From Epiperipatus broadwayi (lineage: Eukaryota; Onychophora; Udeonychophora; Euonychophora; Peripatidae), in contig JAQFVV010000561.1 of assembly GCA_028023455.1 (NCBI GenBank), positions 184,001 to 248,000 on the forward strand: a stretch of 64,000 nt of DNA, written 5' to 3'. Each line of letters starts with the position of its first letter. The first letter of the stretch is position 1. Below the pieces are notes generated by a model, which saw only the letters and a program-made list of their open reading frames with translations, searched no databases and was not told the origin of the DNA. The position numbers were made by a program, and so were the translations under genes. Shown here in pieces: positions 40,848 through 53,192 of this stretch.

Positions 40848-42176
40848 TTGACATTAAGCAACCCAATATTCAATATATATAGTTTTTTTAAACTTAAGAA
40901 AACTCCTCCTATGAGGAATTTGTGTACAAGCAGTTATTTTTTTTACTACAATACAACAATCTCTTTGAACGCAGCAAGCATTTCTTATGCTGACACAATC
41001 AAAGCATCTACTAAAAAAGGAGATTTTCCTCAGAGTGTGGAAAAAAATCAAACTCCAGTTTCAAGATTTCTACGTTCAACAATGAATGATCTAATGAAAG
41101 TAGATATGATTTCAGAATCTGATCCATTACAAGTTAACACAATAGAAGAAGAGATCTGGACAAATGAAAGTCTAATAAAAAATTTTGAATGCCTTAATAT
41201 GACCATCTCATATAATTTATTTATATCATTTAAATGTTTCTTTACTGACTGGTCTGTTATCCTTGCAATTACAGATATAAATTGTTCACTGTATAGATTT
41301 CCTAAGGACTTGCTATATGAAGAATTAAGCATACATAATTTATGGGATTCTATATTGCACATTGCAGATCATCCAAATCCTCGCTATCTTGCTATTGAAT
41401 TCTATAGTGAAGAACAAAAAAACAAATTTGGTAAAACAATTAAAATAGGGAAATATGCTTTAGTAAAAGTTAATCAATATAGAGAAAATTTTGTTACCGG
41501 CACAATCAAAAATACATACTTTAACTATACAATAAATGACCTCAATAAATTAATGCAACCATTTAGAGCTGTTGTTGCCTTTCAACCTATGTATTTAAAA
41601 GAAACTCTGATATCAATCTATGGAAACAGTTATTATTTTAAAGTTAAATTAAATCAAAACATAAATCCATCTGATATTCTCACACTTATAACCGATCATG
41701 AAGCGACGCTACTCTTAATAATTCATGGCCCTAAACCACAATGTTTTCATTGCAAACAATGAGGGCATATTATAAATGCATGCCCAAAACTTAAATGTGA
41801 ACACTGTGATATGAGAGCAACCTCAAGTCATCAATGTGGAAATGTGCCAGTAAATAACACAGAATTTAGTCCTCAACCGATAAGTGAATCAACTACAATT
41901 TGCTATCAAAATAATCCAATTAATGATGATGTAACAGATAGTCTAAACATCACCAGAGAGCAATCAGTAAATGATGAAAGTGAATCAATTTTACCCAAAT
42001 ATCAATCATGGAATGATGAGGATAAACCAGTCTTACAAGAAAATAGTTCATCTCAACAAGAAATATTAAAAAGTGATTGCCAAAATCACAAACAATCAAG
42101 AACACCACTTAACAAAACTTTACAAGATATTATAGAATATCTAGTGCCTTGCCTGCCACCACAGAGCCAGATATAA
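40848..42176 (+). pseudogene. LINE copy 3 ORF1
   Basis: One frame of about 443 codons is broken only by a TGA at 41760-41762, within the zinc knuckle (CFHCKQ-stop-GHIINACP), where copy 2 has arginine; a CGA-to-TGA change explains it. A second CxxC...C group follows (KCEHCDMRATSSHQC). The blocks CSLYRFPKDLLYEE and FRAVVAFQPMYLKE align with copy 2. The start is taken at 40848 but could lie further downstream (for example 40911), because the N-terminal ~50 residues are not conserved. The role is RNA binding in the LINE particle. Confidence 0.8.
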
Positions 42177-42941
42177 ATGTCACTGCCAACCGAAAACCAG
42201 GCAGACTGGAAGCAAGTGAAGCAGAAAAAATGCAGCAGTGTTTATTGATCTCAGTGATGACATGCCCCAGACATTAGATCATAAAAAAAATAAGGAAAGC
42301 AAATATGAGTTCAACAGATACCGAGTTTGAATACACTTCAGATGAAGACCTTAGCACCAATAAAAAAGCAAATGTGAAAAAATTATCACAGGAGGGAGGA
42401 AGTAGAACCTCCAGACATAAAAATTGTTTGTCATAATTTGAGCATGTTATTTAAACTATATTAAATTACAATCTAATTACTGCATAAGGTGTGTTCTGTT
42501 TTTATTGTGTGAAACTGTAATGAAAATAAAAATAGCATCATTAAACATCCATGGATTAAACTCACTGGAAAAAAACTATCAATTAATAAAATGGCTTGAA
42601 ATTATACAACCTCATTTGCTAGGGCTACTTGAAACAAAAATTTATAATAAATCTCAGATTAATCCATCTAACTATCTTAATAATCAAGGATTCTCAGCAT
42701 TCTCCCAAGCATCATTTTCACCCTCAGCAGGAACAGGAGTAGTAGTAATGAAAACATGTCCCTTCTATTCATTCAAAATAATATATATATATATATATGA
42801 TAAACAAAAATGCAAGTTAAAAATCTTGCTAATTCTTGTATTTATGTCCACTGATGGCGTTCTACCAAAAACACCGATCAAGCGTATGTTCTGTTTACAT
42901 AAACTTCAGAGTAGCATTCACTATCTCTAACTATAATTCCA

Positions 42942-42985
42942 CTTTCAGATCATGATTTCAAGCTATTTGCTATCGTCAGTGAAAG
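42942..42985 (-). ncRNA. hammerhead ribozyme A1
   Basis: Minus-strand order: stem I CTTTCA, core CTGACGA, stem II AGC-AAATA-GCT, GAAA, stem III TCATGA (self-complementary), TC at the cleavage site, stem I TGAAAG. All core bases fit the consensus. Cleavage is expected between 42948 and 42947. Confidence 0.85.
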
Positions 42986-43346
42986 ACAGGAATAAAGAAA
43001 CTAGATCTAAATACAAACTCTGAGCGTTTATGAAACAATTTCTATTCAGCTTGCAAGCGTGAATTTTTTAGACACGTAATGTCTTCAAACTCAGCATAGC
43101 AAACCAGATAGCTATATGGGTCTGATCTCAGTTCAGCATCACCACATAGTAGAAGCCTCTGCAATCTATATCATTGCAAGAAAGACCTCAAAGGTACATT
43201 TATGATAAACAAAAATGCAAGTTAAAAAACTTGCTAACGCTTGTATTTATGTCCACAGATGGCGTTCTACCAAAAACACCGATCAAGCATATGTTCTGTT
43301 TACATAAACGTCAGAGTAGCATTCACTATCTCTAACTATAATTCCA

Positions 43347-43390
43347 CTTTCAGATCATGATTTCAAGCTATTTGCTATCGTCAGTGAAAG
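43347..43390 (-). ncRNA. hammerhead ribozyme A2
   Basis: Identical 44-nt motif, 405 bp from A1. Predicted cleavage is between 43353 and 43352. Confidence 0.85.
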
Positions 43391-43751
43391 ACAGGAATAA
43401 AGAAACTAGATCTAAATACAAACTCTGAGCGTTTATGAAACAATTTCTATTCAGCTTGCAAGCGTGAATTTTTTAGACACGTAATGTCTTCAAACTCAGC
43501 ATAGCAAACCAGATAGCTATATGGGTCTGATCTCAGTTCAGCATCACCACATAGTAGAAGCCTCTGCAATCTATATCATTGCAAGAAAGACCTCAAAGGT
43601 ACATTTATGATAAACAAAAATGCAAGTTAAAAAACTTGCTAACGCTTGTATTTATGTCCACAGATGGCGTTCTACCAAAAACACCGATCAAGCGTATGTT
43701 CTGTTTACATAAACGTCAGAGTAGCATTCACTATCTCTAACTATAATTCCA

Positions 43752-43795
43752 CTTTCAGATCATGATTTCAAGCTATTTGCTATCGTCAGTGAAAG
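43752..43795 (-). ncRNA. hammerhead ribozyme A3
   Basis: Identical 44-nt motif, 405 bp from A2. Confidence 0.85.
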
Positions 43796-44156
43796 ACAGG
43801 AATAAAGAAACTAGATCTAAATACAAACTCTGAGCGTTTATGAAACAATTTCTATTCAGCTTGCAAGCGTGAATTTTTTAGACACGTAATGTCTTCAAAC
43901 TCAGCATAGCAAACCAGATAGCTATATGGGTCTGATCTCAGTTCAGCATCACCACATAGTAGAAGCCTCTGCAATCTATATCATTGCAAGAAAGACCTCA
44001 AAGGTACATTTATGATAAACAAAAATGCAAGTTAAAAAACTTGCTAATGCTTGTATTTATGTCCACAGATGGCGTTCTACCAAAAACACCGATCAAGCGT
44101 ATGTTCTGTTTACATAAACGTCAGAGTAGCATTCACTATCTCTAACTATAATTCCA

Positions 44157-44200
44157 CTTTCAGATCATGATTTCAAGCTATTTGCTATCGTCAGTGAAAG
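44157..44200 (-). ncRNA. hammerhead ribozyme A4
   Basis: Identical 44-nt motif, 405 bp from A3; the last one before the orientation switch. Confidence 0.85.
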
Positions 44201-44692
44201 ACAGGAATAAAGAAACTAGATCTAAATACAAACTCTGAGCGTTTATGAAACAATTTCTATTCAGCTTGCAAGCGTGAATTTTTTAGACACGTAATGTCTT
44301 CAAACTCAGCATAGCAAACCAGATAGCTATATGGGTCTGATCTCAGTTCAGCATCACCACATAGTAGAAGCCTCTGCAATCTATATCATTGCAAGAAAGA
44401 CCTCAAAGGTACATTTATGATAAACAAAAATGCAAGTTGTGTTAGCAAGTTTTTAACTTGCATTTTTGTTTATCATAAATGTACCTTTGAGGTCTTTCTT
44501 GCAATGATATAGATTGCAGAGGCTTCTACTATGTGGTAATGCTGAACTGAGATCAGACCCATATAGCTATCTGGTTTGCTATGCTGAGTTTGAAGACATT
44601 ACGTGTCTAAAAAATTCACGCTTGCAAGCTGAATAGAAATTGTTTCATAAACGCTCAGAGTTTGTATTTAGATCTAGTTTCTTTATTCCTGT

Positions 44693-44736
44693 CTTTCACT
44701 GACGATAGCAAATAGCTTGAAATCATGATCTGAAAG
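44693..44736 (+). ncRNA. hammerhead ribozyme A5
   Basis: The same motif on the plus strand: CTTTCA, CTGACGA, AGC-AAATA-GCT, GAAA, TCATGA, TC, TGAAAG. Predicted cleavage follows C at 44730. Confidence 0.85.
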
Positions 44737-45097
44737 TGGAATTATAGTTAGAGATAGTGAATGCTACTCTGACGTTTATGTAAACAGAACATACGCTTGA
44801 TCGGTGTTTTTGGTAGAACGCCATCTGTGGACATAAATACAAGCGTTAGCAAGTTTTTTAACTTGCATTTTTGTTTATCATAAATGTACCTTTGAGGTCT
44901 TTCTTGCAATGATATAGATTGCAGAGGCTTCTACTATGTGGTGATGCTGAACTGAGATCAGACCCATATAGCTATCTGGTTTGCTATGCTGAGTTTGAAG
45001 ACATTACGTGTCTAAAAAATTCACGCTTGCAAGCTGAATAGAAATTGTTTCATAAACGCTCAGAGTTTGTATTTAGATCTAGTTTCTTTATTCCTGT

Positions 45098-45141
45098 CTT
45101 TCACTGACGATAGCAAATAGCTTGAAATCATGATCTGAAAG
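45098..45141 (+). ncRNA. hammerhead ribozyme A6
   Basis: Identical plus-strand motif, 405 bp from A5. Confidence 0.85.
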
Positions 45142-45502
45142 TGGAATTATAGTTAGAGATAGTGAATGCTACTCTGACGTTTATGTAAACAGAACATACG
45201 CTTGATCGGTGTTTTTGGTAGAACGCCATCTGTGGACATAAATACAAGCGTTAGCAAGTTTTTTAACTTGCATTTTTGTTTATCATAAATGTACCTTTGA
45301 GGTCTTTCTTGCAATGATATAGATTGCAGAGGCTTCTACTATGTGGTGATGCTGAACTGAGATCAGACCCATATAGCTATCTGGTTTGCTATGCTGAGTT
45401 TGAAGACATTACGTGTCTAAAAAATTCACGCTTGCAAGCTGAATAGAAATTGTTTCATAAACGCTCAGAGTTTGTATTTAGATCTAGTTTCTTTATTCCT
45501 GT

Positions 45503-45546
45503 CTTTCACTGACGATAGCAAATAGCTTGAAATCATGATCTGAAAG
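45503..45546 (+). ncRNA. hammerhead ribozyme A7
   Basis: Identical plus-strand motif, 405 bp from A6; the last unit ends about 97 bp later in TA repeat. Confidence 0.85.
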
Positions 45547-46113
45547 TGGAATTATAGTTAGAGATAGTGAATGCTACTCTGACGTTTATGTAAACAGAAC
45601 ATACGCTTGATCGGTGTTTTTGGTAGAATGCCATCTGTGGACATATATATATATATTAATTATAACCTTATATGATAAACCAATTACACTGAATGTAGCA
45701 TTTGTTTATTTACCTCCAACTCATACAGCAATTAATAAAGTCATTCAAATTATAAATTCCAAAATAGCATGCTCATAACATCCATTAATTTTACTTGGTG
45801 ATTTCAACATGTCATACAATGGGTTTATCACAATATGGTCACACTTACTAGCCATACCACTCATGAGTGGCGAAGACAATCTCCCACAGAATTCAGTAAC
45901 ATTTAATAATGGCAGGTTTTCATCATTAATTGACCTGGTCTTTTACTCACCAGTGTTACATAACATGATCAGCCTAACAATAAAAAACTCATCATTATCA
46001 GATCATTCTGAAATTATTGTTTCACTAAAGAATGATATTATACACAGATTAATAACATCTATTGGAAACACAATTAGAGTGCTCTTTCCATGTCGAACCC
46101 CAGAATATTTATT

Positions 46114-46118
46114 CTCAG

Positions 46119-46167
<49 letters not shown>

Positions 46168-46172
46168 CTGAG

Positions 46173-46222
<50 letters not shown>
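46114..46222. repeat. TA repeats with inverted LINE-derived flanks
   Basis: CTCAGAAAT (46114-46122) and its complement (46164-46172) bracket a TA run, and a second TA run follows up to the family C element. The left arm is LINE coding sequence, so the right arm is an inverted copy of it. Confidence 0.75.
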
Positions 46223-46224
<2 letters not shown>

Positions 46225-46400
46225 CTTGAAATCAGCTGATCTGGGGTGAGCAAATGAAAGAGGTAGTTAATTTCTGATTCTTTTTTCGTTTATGTAAAAC
46301 AAATCTTACACTTGTTCGGCGGTTTTGGTATAGCGCCATCTTTTGGACATAAATAACAAGTGATAGCAGGTTACGTGATTAACTTGTTTTTGTTTTTCAT
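46223..46400 (+). mobile_element. truncated retrozyme-like element, diverged family C
   Basis: It starts with AGCTTGAAATCAGCTGATCT, the 3' half of a hammerhead (GAAA, self-complementary stem III TCAGCTGA, TC), and ends AACTTGTTTTTGTTTTTCA. In between, GTTTATGTAAAAC, TTGTTCGGCGGTTTTGGTAT and GCGCCATCTTTTGGACATAA align with the 3' half of the array A unit. The 5' half of the ribozyme is missing at the TA junction, as in the solo copy at 11.1 kb. It lies in LINE copy 3. Confidence 0.8.
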
Positions 46401-49154
46401 ATATATATATATATATATCTTCAAACTTCAAGACATTGAAATGGATCCAGTGCTAACATGGATTGCCTTTGTTAACATTATTTCATATACAATTGATGTC
46501 ATAACAAGGGCTACCCCAGCCCTTTCAAGGCTTCTAGCTCTTGTAGATGAAACACACAAAAGAATCACAAACAGTACAACAAATAAACAAGGTTGTTTAA
46601 ATGTGATTGCCCTGAAGAAATTTTATCAATCATTTTCTGAAGAACTTAGAGAATACCTGGATTTAAAGAATACCTGGATTTAAAAAATAAAACTCTTTTT
46701 GACACAGACACACACATGGTCCAGACACTATATTCACTGGGCATTGGGACAAAAGCCATCAACTCGCCTACCAATAGCAATTAAAATACAAGAAGATATA
46801 ATTTCTGGTTACAAGATATTGCTATCTCTTTACACACATTTCAAATACAAACTTCAAGAGAAGAAAAAATTCAGGCCTGCACCATTTTTTCTTGGTGAGC
46901 CAGAAGAAGATATAGTATTTACTCCCAAAGACTTTATTCAAAAATTAGCATCAACCCCAAACTCCGGTCACCCAGGAATGCATGGTATACCTTTCTTTGT
47001 ATTCAAGCATTTAGAAAAATTTACTGCTCAGTGTCTGTGTAATCTAGCAAACTTTATAACAAAAAATGTCCATCATATACATGGATTATACACTATTTTA
47101 CTAGTACCTAGAACCATTTATCAAAACACATGGCAAAATAACCACACTAAACAATCTAAGGCCCATATCAATGAGCCCTCTGGATATCAAACTGCTGGAG
47201 TCAATCATTAAATACAAAATAGAAATCTATATTATACCTATACTATCTAAAATGCAGTTTGCTTAGAAAGGCTCATCTACAATGCAAGCAGCCTTTCTAT
47301 TCAAAACCATTATTGATTCTGTCAGAAATAATAAAAAAATATAGTCCAGTTGTAATCAACTGGATATAAAATCAGCATTTGATATGATTCTAATTGAACT
47401 CCTTGTTGATGCATTAGCAGGCACAACAATACCAAGATCCTTAATATATTTAATCACCAATCTGCTATTAAGTTGAGAAATACATATTACACTTAATAGT
47501 AAGAATTTCCCCTCTTTTGTACCTTACTGTTCAATTCCACAAGGTTCACCACTAAGTGCTCTTTTTTACTTTCTATATCAACCCCTTACTGAATATGATA
47601 GAAAAAGAATTATCAGGCATATACATACCTGGTCTGCAAGCAAACATGTCCTGTATTGCCTACATGGATGATGTCTCAATTTTTTAACTTCTAAAAAACA
47701 GATCCCAACTCTATTGAAAATTCTTAATTCATACACTAATAAATAAAAGCTGGAGTTTAACATGGATAAATCTTTTGCATGGTCAATATATACAGGACAA
47801 TTTCACATACAGCATTTTAAAGGAAAATCCAGCTCTTTTGTGGGATTCCCCTTTTATTTGAGCAACCTAGAAATGTGTCAACAAATACAAGACAAAATTA
47901 AAAATAAAATAGAAAATATAATTGATTCACTTTCAAAATCTTTGTCTTTCATTGTACTCAAAAGTATCCCTGTTTAATCTATTAATTATGACTCGAATCA
48001 CATACTATTCTCCAATAATACTATACACTAAATCTTTTACTAGTAAAACAAACTCATTATGTAGAAAGTTGCTGTGGGGAAAAAGATTATTTCCATTTCA
48101 CTAAAATGTATTCAAGCTCCTCAAATACAAAATGGTTTAGGACTACATTCAACACATATTTTTAACATTCAAAAGACATTAAATCTCATTTCTGCATGTG
48201 TTTATTTATTTCCATACAGGAAAGTGTTATTCAAGATTACCCCAACAGAGAAACAACCACAAACCAATGGATATTGGAGAACCTTGCTTATACTAATTCT
48301 TAACATTCCAAACATTATTTTTTCACCACCTCAAGATAAATTTAAATATTGGGGGGTATATCAGATAATTTGCTCTCCCCTAAATGATAAAATACCAATT
48401 TTAAACATTAACAATAGACAACTAACCCAAAAATTTAAATTCTGGTCATTAGAACCTAAATATTATGATTTTCTACTCAAATTAAATCTTGAAGCATTGC
48501 CAACATTACACTTTTGTAGATATAGAAGGCATTACATAAATACAGAAGACATATGCTGGTTATGTCATAGAGAAACTGAGATACAGAAGCATTTTCTTTT
48601 TACCTGCCCTGTATTTGATAATATTCATTTATCCATACCATCATTGTACAAACAAAGAAATTGTGACATTCAAACACTTTTACAATCATTTGTTAAGGGT
48701 AGCTACCCATATATTCAAGCAAGTACTTTTATATTATTTTCACTATAGTGATTGAGATGCTCCTTCATGTACAACAATTATTCAACAAGACATCCAAATA
48801 CATTCTGGAACAAAATGGAACAGCTCTGCTTAAGGGATGAATAAATTGTATCCCAAAAGATGTACACAGTCACTTGGTGTATATTACAACAGCACTCAAA
48901 ATTATAGATGAAAAAAAAAGACTAATAAAAAACAGAACTAAGAGCCTTATGAGTGCACAAAGCTAAGTGTATGTGTAGATTTTAAAGAAAAAAAATGTAA
49001 ACTCAAATTTGTACACCACATGTGTATCCTTTGTCTCTGTTGCCCCCCCCCATTACAATTTTCAACTTATTTATACTAACTTCAATTCATCTGCATGTGA
49101 TAAAATAGTTATAAATGTAACCTTTTTCATGTTATATTCAATAAAGTCCTTTTG

Positions 49155-49333
<179 letters not shown>

Positions 49334-49439
49334 AAAGTACAACATTTGCTTCTTTATAAGTTTTTCACTTGACTTCAAAGTCATTGATACTCCTAACATT
49401 AGTTAGCCAAATCTACTGGGACATATTCATATCTTCGAA

Positions 49440-50075
49440 AAGACTACTTGTTTTTTAAAATTATGTTATCATCATCATCATTATCAACCATTATCAATCC
49501 ACTGCAGGATGAAGGTCTCTCGAAGTTTAATCCATCTTCTTCGATCTTTAGCTTCTCTTCTCCACATCACCTTTGCACACTTTCTTATTTCATCCATCTA
49601 TCTCACATGTGATCTCTTTCTGGGTCTTTTACAATCTCTTGGAATCCAGTTTAAAATTTCAGTTGTCCATCTATTATCATCTCTTCTAGCAATATGTCCA
49701 GCCCAACTCCACTTCAATCTTTTAATTTTTTCAATGAGGTCAGTAACACCTGTTTGTTCTCTTACCCATACATTGTGTTTTCTATCTCTTCTTGTTACCC
49801 CCAATATACATCTTCCATACTTCTTTGAGTGGTCTGAAGCCTCTGTATTGCTCTTCTATTGAGTGTCCAAGTCTCAGATCCATAAGTAAAAATTGGTAAA
49901 ACACATTTGTTAAAAACCTTCCTTTTCAAACACATAGGCATATTTCCTTTTAGTATCAAGTTATTTCTACCAAAAGCACTCTAACCAAGTTTAATTCTAT
50001 GATTAATTTCTTCCATTATGTTTTCATCTGTATTAATAATCTGACCAAGGTATTTGTAACTGTTAACTATGTAAA
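49440..50075 (-). pseudogene. RTE-like LINE 3' fragment (RT thumb and C-terminus)
   Basis: Minus-strand reading gives NSYKYLGQIINTDENIMEEI, then FGRNNLILKGNMPMCLKRKV, NKCVLPIFTYGSETWTLN, then after frame changes KHNVWVREQTGVTDLIEKIK, RLKWSWAGHIARRDDNRWTT and EILNWIPRDCKRPRKRSHVR. This is the end of RT and the conserved C-terminal tail of an RTE-type polyprotein. The 3' end has a TGATGATGATGATAA tail (plus-strand 49469-49486). It is 5'-truncated and of the same type as 21085-21395, and plausibly the same clade as the endonuclease remnant at 3.7-5.0 kb. Confidence 0.85.
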
Positions 50076-50456
50076 AGTGCAATAATATAGTGAAAATAGT
50101 AATAATAAAATTTTATCTAAATCAGTTTATAATCATAGATATGTTTTCAAGGACAAGGTTACATTGACCTTATACCCAAAAAATCAATAAGTATCAATAT
50201 TCTTTTCACACTATGCAAGCCACATTTTTTTATATATACATAAGCTTAGGTATTTTAAATTTCACTCTCTTTTGATATGTTAAGTATGTCTTCTCAAGTT
50301 AATCCCTTCAGTTACTGTCTAAGCAATTAAATTATCCAATTACTTTATACTTAATTATGAGAATGTAATGATATGTTATCATCAAATTACAGTAATCCTA
50401 ATTTTTTAAAGCAAGCCCTCATGACATAAATGATTCCAAGTTATATATATATATAT
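50076..50456. other. unassigned AT-rich DNA
   Basis: Nothing is recognised before the LTR-like element except a short terminal TA run. Confidence 0.4.
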
Positions 50457-52470
50457 TGTAATGATCCGGAGAATACAACTTAACGTGATCTGCACTACGG
50501 GTGCCATCTAGGCATTTGAACCTAGAAAAATTTATAGAGTAGGCAGATACGTAAGTCAAAAAAATATATATATTTTTTTTTTTGCATCCGATCATTAGCC
50601 CATGTCACTAGCTCAGTGGAATAGCAGAGATTTAATAATGTAATATAAGAATATATATATATATATATATAAGAGGAATAAAATAAGCCACTGCCAGTAA
50701 TTAACACACAAACATTTATTTATTTCACATATATAGAAGATTTAAAATTATTTTAGTATTAGTTTTACATTTCAAAATCTAACCTACATTTTTAACTTTG
50801 ATTTTTGACTTTAATTTACATTTAATTACTATTATATTCTAATTTTACATTTTAATTAAGTTCGCACAGATAAATTTATGAAAGCTTGTTTATAATGTTG
50901 AATAAAGATCGGTTACATAGATTTCACGGTCAAAAACATTTCAAAATAAACATAAACGATCAAAATACAAAATTATTGATTACTGACAATTGCAGAGGGA
51001 AATTTATAAGTAACCCAATAGTATTCACCATAAGATACTTGCATTGTCACCAATGACTTAAAAGACATCCGAATAAATACATTTTAGATACTCACCGTAA
51101 GGTATCATTATTTATCGAATGTCTATATATTTTGATCAAATATGAAAACCCAAAACATACTTAACCGATAACCAATCCATGCAAGCGTCCATAAACAACT
51201 TAAATTTAATGCATTTTATTTAGGGTCGAGTATGAATAGACTACATAAATTTGCCTTTGAAAATAAACATTCTATCCCTATTTAACCTTAGGCTAAAATT
51301 CGCAGTCAAACTGGCATCAATCCATCTGACATATTGATGTATTCAATGTAATACGCAATACGGCGGCACCAAAAGTTAAGAGAAGAAATTGCCTCTCGTC
51401 AAATAGGAATATGACATCTATCTGATAAGAAGAGCAATAAAAAAAAAGTCCATAGAAAGAAACTGCGCTTTGTGTCTTATAATTCCTTCCATAGGCAAAA
51501 CAGGAGAGTGCAGCATATGAAGCGATTCTGCCAGTAGCGAAACTCTGACTACATCTACTAACTACATCAATATATCCAATCCATTGACCCAATTTAACAA
51601 CGACACAAATAACCTAAGATTACCCTCCCCTAATATAACTTTACAAATCTATACAGCCATTCACGCCCGACTTAAGTTTAACATTTATATAATTAATTTA
51701 ACGAAAAACAAAAAAAAATCATGATAAAAACTTAAAGAACAAAAAATAAATAAATGGAAATGATTTTACATTAATAAGAAAAAAAATGCATCAAATAACA
51801 CTATTAATAAAGAATTTAGTTTGGTCAGATAGGATTCTATTTGTAACAATTAAATACTAGGAAAGTTTAAAATTTAAAGTTCTTAGTGTTTTCAAATTAA
51901 TATTGTTCGTTATATTTTATAAAGTTCTTACAGTTTTAGAAATGTTCATCTTTTACAGTTGCTTGCCATTTGAAATCCAGCATTAAATTTTCCAATGATC
52001 CTGTGGTCCTCTGAATATAAGAAAAGCGATGTTTCATTTTTCCATTTTATAACAACTGAAGGGATTGAACGTGCGTCTTTTTCATTCCCTTCTCCTTCAC
52101 TTCCGCACTAACACATATCTGTCACATCGTAAATAATCAATAATAATCACTAACTAATAATTTCCAAACTTGTCCTTTTATATTACATTGAAAGATTGAC
52201 TTAACATTACGTCATTGATGTGATGATCCTTTTCGTTGAGGTCCGATTTTCCAATGGATTTATTTCATTTGCTAAAAGTTTCTATTGTTTTCCTATCTGA
52301 CCGATGTTTTTACATTTAAATGCCCAAGGCTGGTTTACATTTGACTAATTAAATTTATCATTTCCATTTCTGATTAATTAACCTGTTTTCCAAATCAACG
52401 ATATATTTAAAGATAAATTTAAAGATATAATTTTATCTCCAAATCTTTTTAAAATTTAGTTTTAAAATAC

Positions 52471-52484
52471 TTTTTCTTTAATAA
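52471..52484. repeat. possible target-site duplication, left of array B
   Basis: TTTTTCTTTAATAA here recurs at 55066-55079, on the other side of array B. The few outer bases overlap array sequence, so the true duplication may be 9-14 bp. Confidence 0.6.
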
Positions 52485-52638
52485 TTAATAAAGCAAGTCA
52501 TATATAACATGACATTACTTTTATGAGCTTGTAATTACAAAAATGCACATAGAGAGCGTACCAATAGCTCTAACAAGCTCGTAAATTAACAAGTGCGGTT
52601 ATGAGAAATATTTAAAATCTCTATCCAGAACACTCTTA

Positions 52639-52682
52639 TCTCCAGACCATGGTTTCGGGCTTATGGCCCACGTCAGTGGAGG
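52639..52682 (-). ncRNA. hammerhead ribozyme B1
   Basis: Minus-strand order: stem I CCTCCA, core CTGACGT, stem II GGGC-CATAA-GCCC, GAAA, stem III CCATGG (self-complementary), TC, stem I TGGAGA. The outermost stem I pair is lost in this copy. The ninth core base is U instead of A in all B copies, which may lower activity. Confidence 0.75.
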
Positions 52683-53055
52683 GCTAGAATATTCGGACAC
52701 TAGACCTAAAATATCAACTCAAAAAACCAGCACTTATTTCAAACGTATATTTAAGAAGAAACTCTGAATTTTTCGGACATGAAAATGTCTTTAAATCCAG
52801 CTATCTAACTTAAATAGCTATATGGGACTGAAGTATATTCAGATCTACCATATTCTAATAGGCTCAGCATAGCCAAAGCCTTAAAGGTAAAATTATAATA
52901 ATTAATAAAGCAAGTCATATATAACATGACATTACTTTTATGAGCTTGTAATTACAAAAATGCATATAGAGAGCGTACCAATAGCTCTAACAAGCTCGTA
53001 AATTAACAAGTGCGGTTATGAGAAATATTTAAAATCTCTATCCAGAACACTCTTA

Positions 53056-53099
53056 TCTCCAGACCATGGTTTCGGGCTTATGGCCCACGTCAGTGGAGA
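53056..53099 (-). ncRNA. hammerhead ribozyme B2
   Basis: As B1 but with a full 6-bp stem I (TCTCCA with TGGAGA); 417 bp from B1. Confidence 0.78.
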
Positions 53100-53192
53100 G
53101 CTAGAATATTCGGACACTAGACCTAAAATATCAACTCAAAAAACCAGCACTTATTTCAAACGTATATTTAAGAAGAAACTCTGAATTTTTCG

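Larger units (their letters stand above)
42781..45655. mobile_element. array A: head-to-head inverted tandem array of hammerhead-bearing retrozyme-like units (405 bp)
   Basis: The left half (about 42799-44439) is four tandem 405-bp units on the minus strand. The right half (about 44440-45643) is about three units of the same sequence on the plus strand. The turn-around lies at about 44438-44441, inside the GCAAGTT...AACTTGC hairpin region of the unit. Units are almost identical except the first, which is more diverged. Each contains one type I hammerhead ribozyme. TA repeats flank both outer ends, and the array splits the endonuclease frame of LINE copy 3. No protein is encoded. Metazoan retrozymes have the same size range, tandem layout and ribozyme type. 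Confidence 0.9.
42520..48748 (+). pseudogene. LINE copy 3 ORF2, split by insertions
   Basis: Starts MKIKIASLNIHGLNSLEKNY at 42520. The endonuclease runs to about 42780, resumes after array A at about 45657 (NVAFVYLPPTH, LLGDFNMSY at ~45797-45823, SDHSEI) and stops at TA repeat near 46120. It resumes near 46426 with LQDIEMDPVLTWIAFVNI. RT motifs include QLDIKSAFDMI (~47355), IPQGSPLSALFYFL (~47534-47575) and CIAYMDDVSIF (~47652). The C-terminal finger reads CWLCHRETEIQKHFLFTC (~48550-48608). Removing the insertions restores colinearity with copy 2. Stops and frameshifts near 46683, 47210-47270, 47345, 47690 and 47975 show it is dead. Confidence 0.88.
40738..49154 (+). mobile_element. LINE copy 3, full-length but interrupted by two ribozyme elements
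   Basis: This has the same layout as copy 2 and clear amino-acid similarity throughout, but is a diverged subfamily. The LINE itself is about 5.2 kb; the rest is array A (42781-45655) and TA repeats with the family C element (46123-46425), both within the endonuclease-to-linker coding region. Its 3' end reads CAATAAAGTCCTTTTGAAAGA, then TGA and TAA repeats. Confidence 0.9.

Noticed and set aside
42781-45655. CRISPR array or conventional satellite
   Set aside because: There are no short repeats with unique spacers. Units are 405 bp, carry ribozymes and switch orientation, which fits retrozyme-like elements better than either.
51317-51592. 91-residue minus-strand frame inside the LTR-like element
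   Set aside because: No family motif, not repeated elsewhere in the window, and plausible as a chance frame in a less AT-rich LTR.
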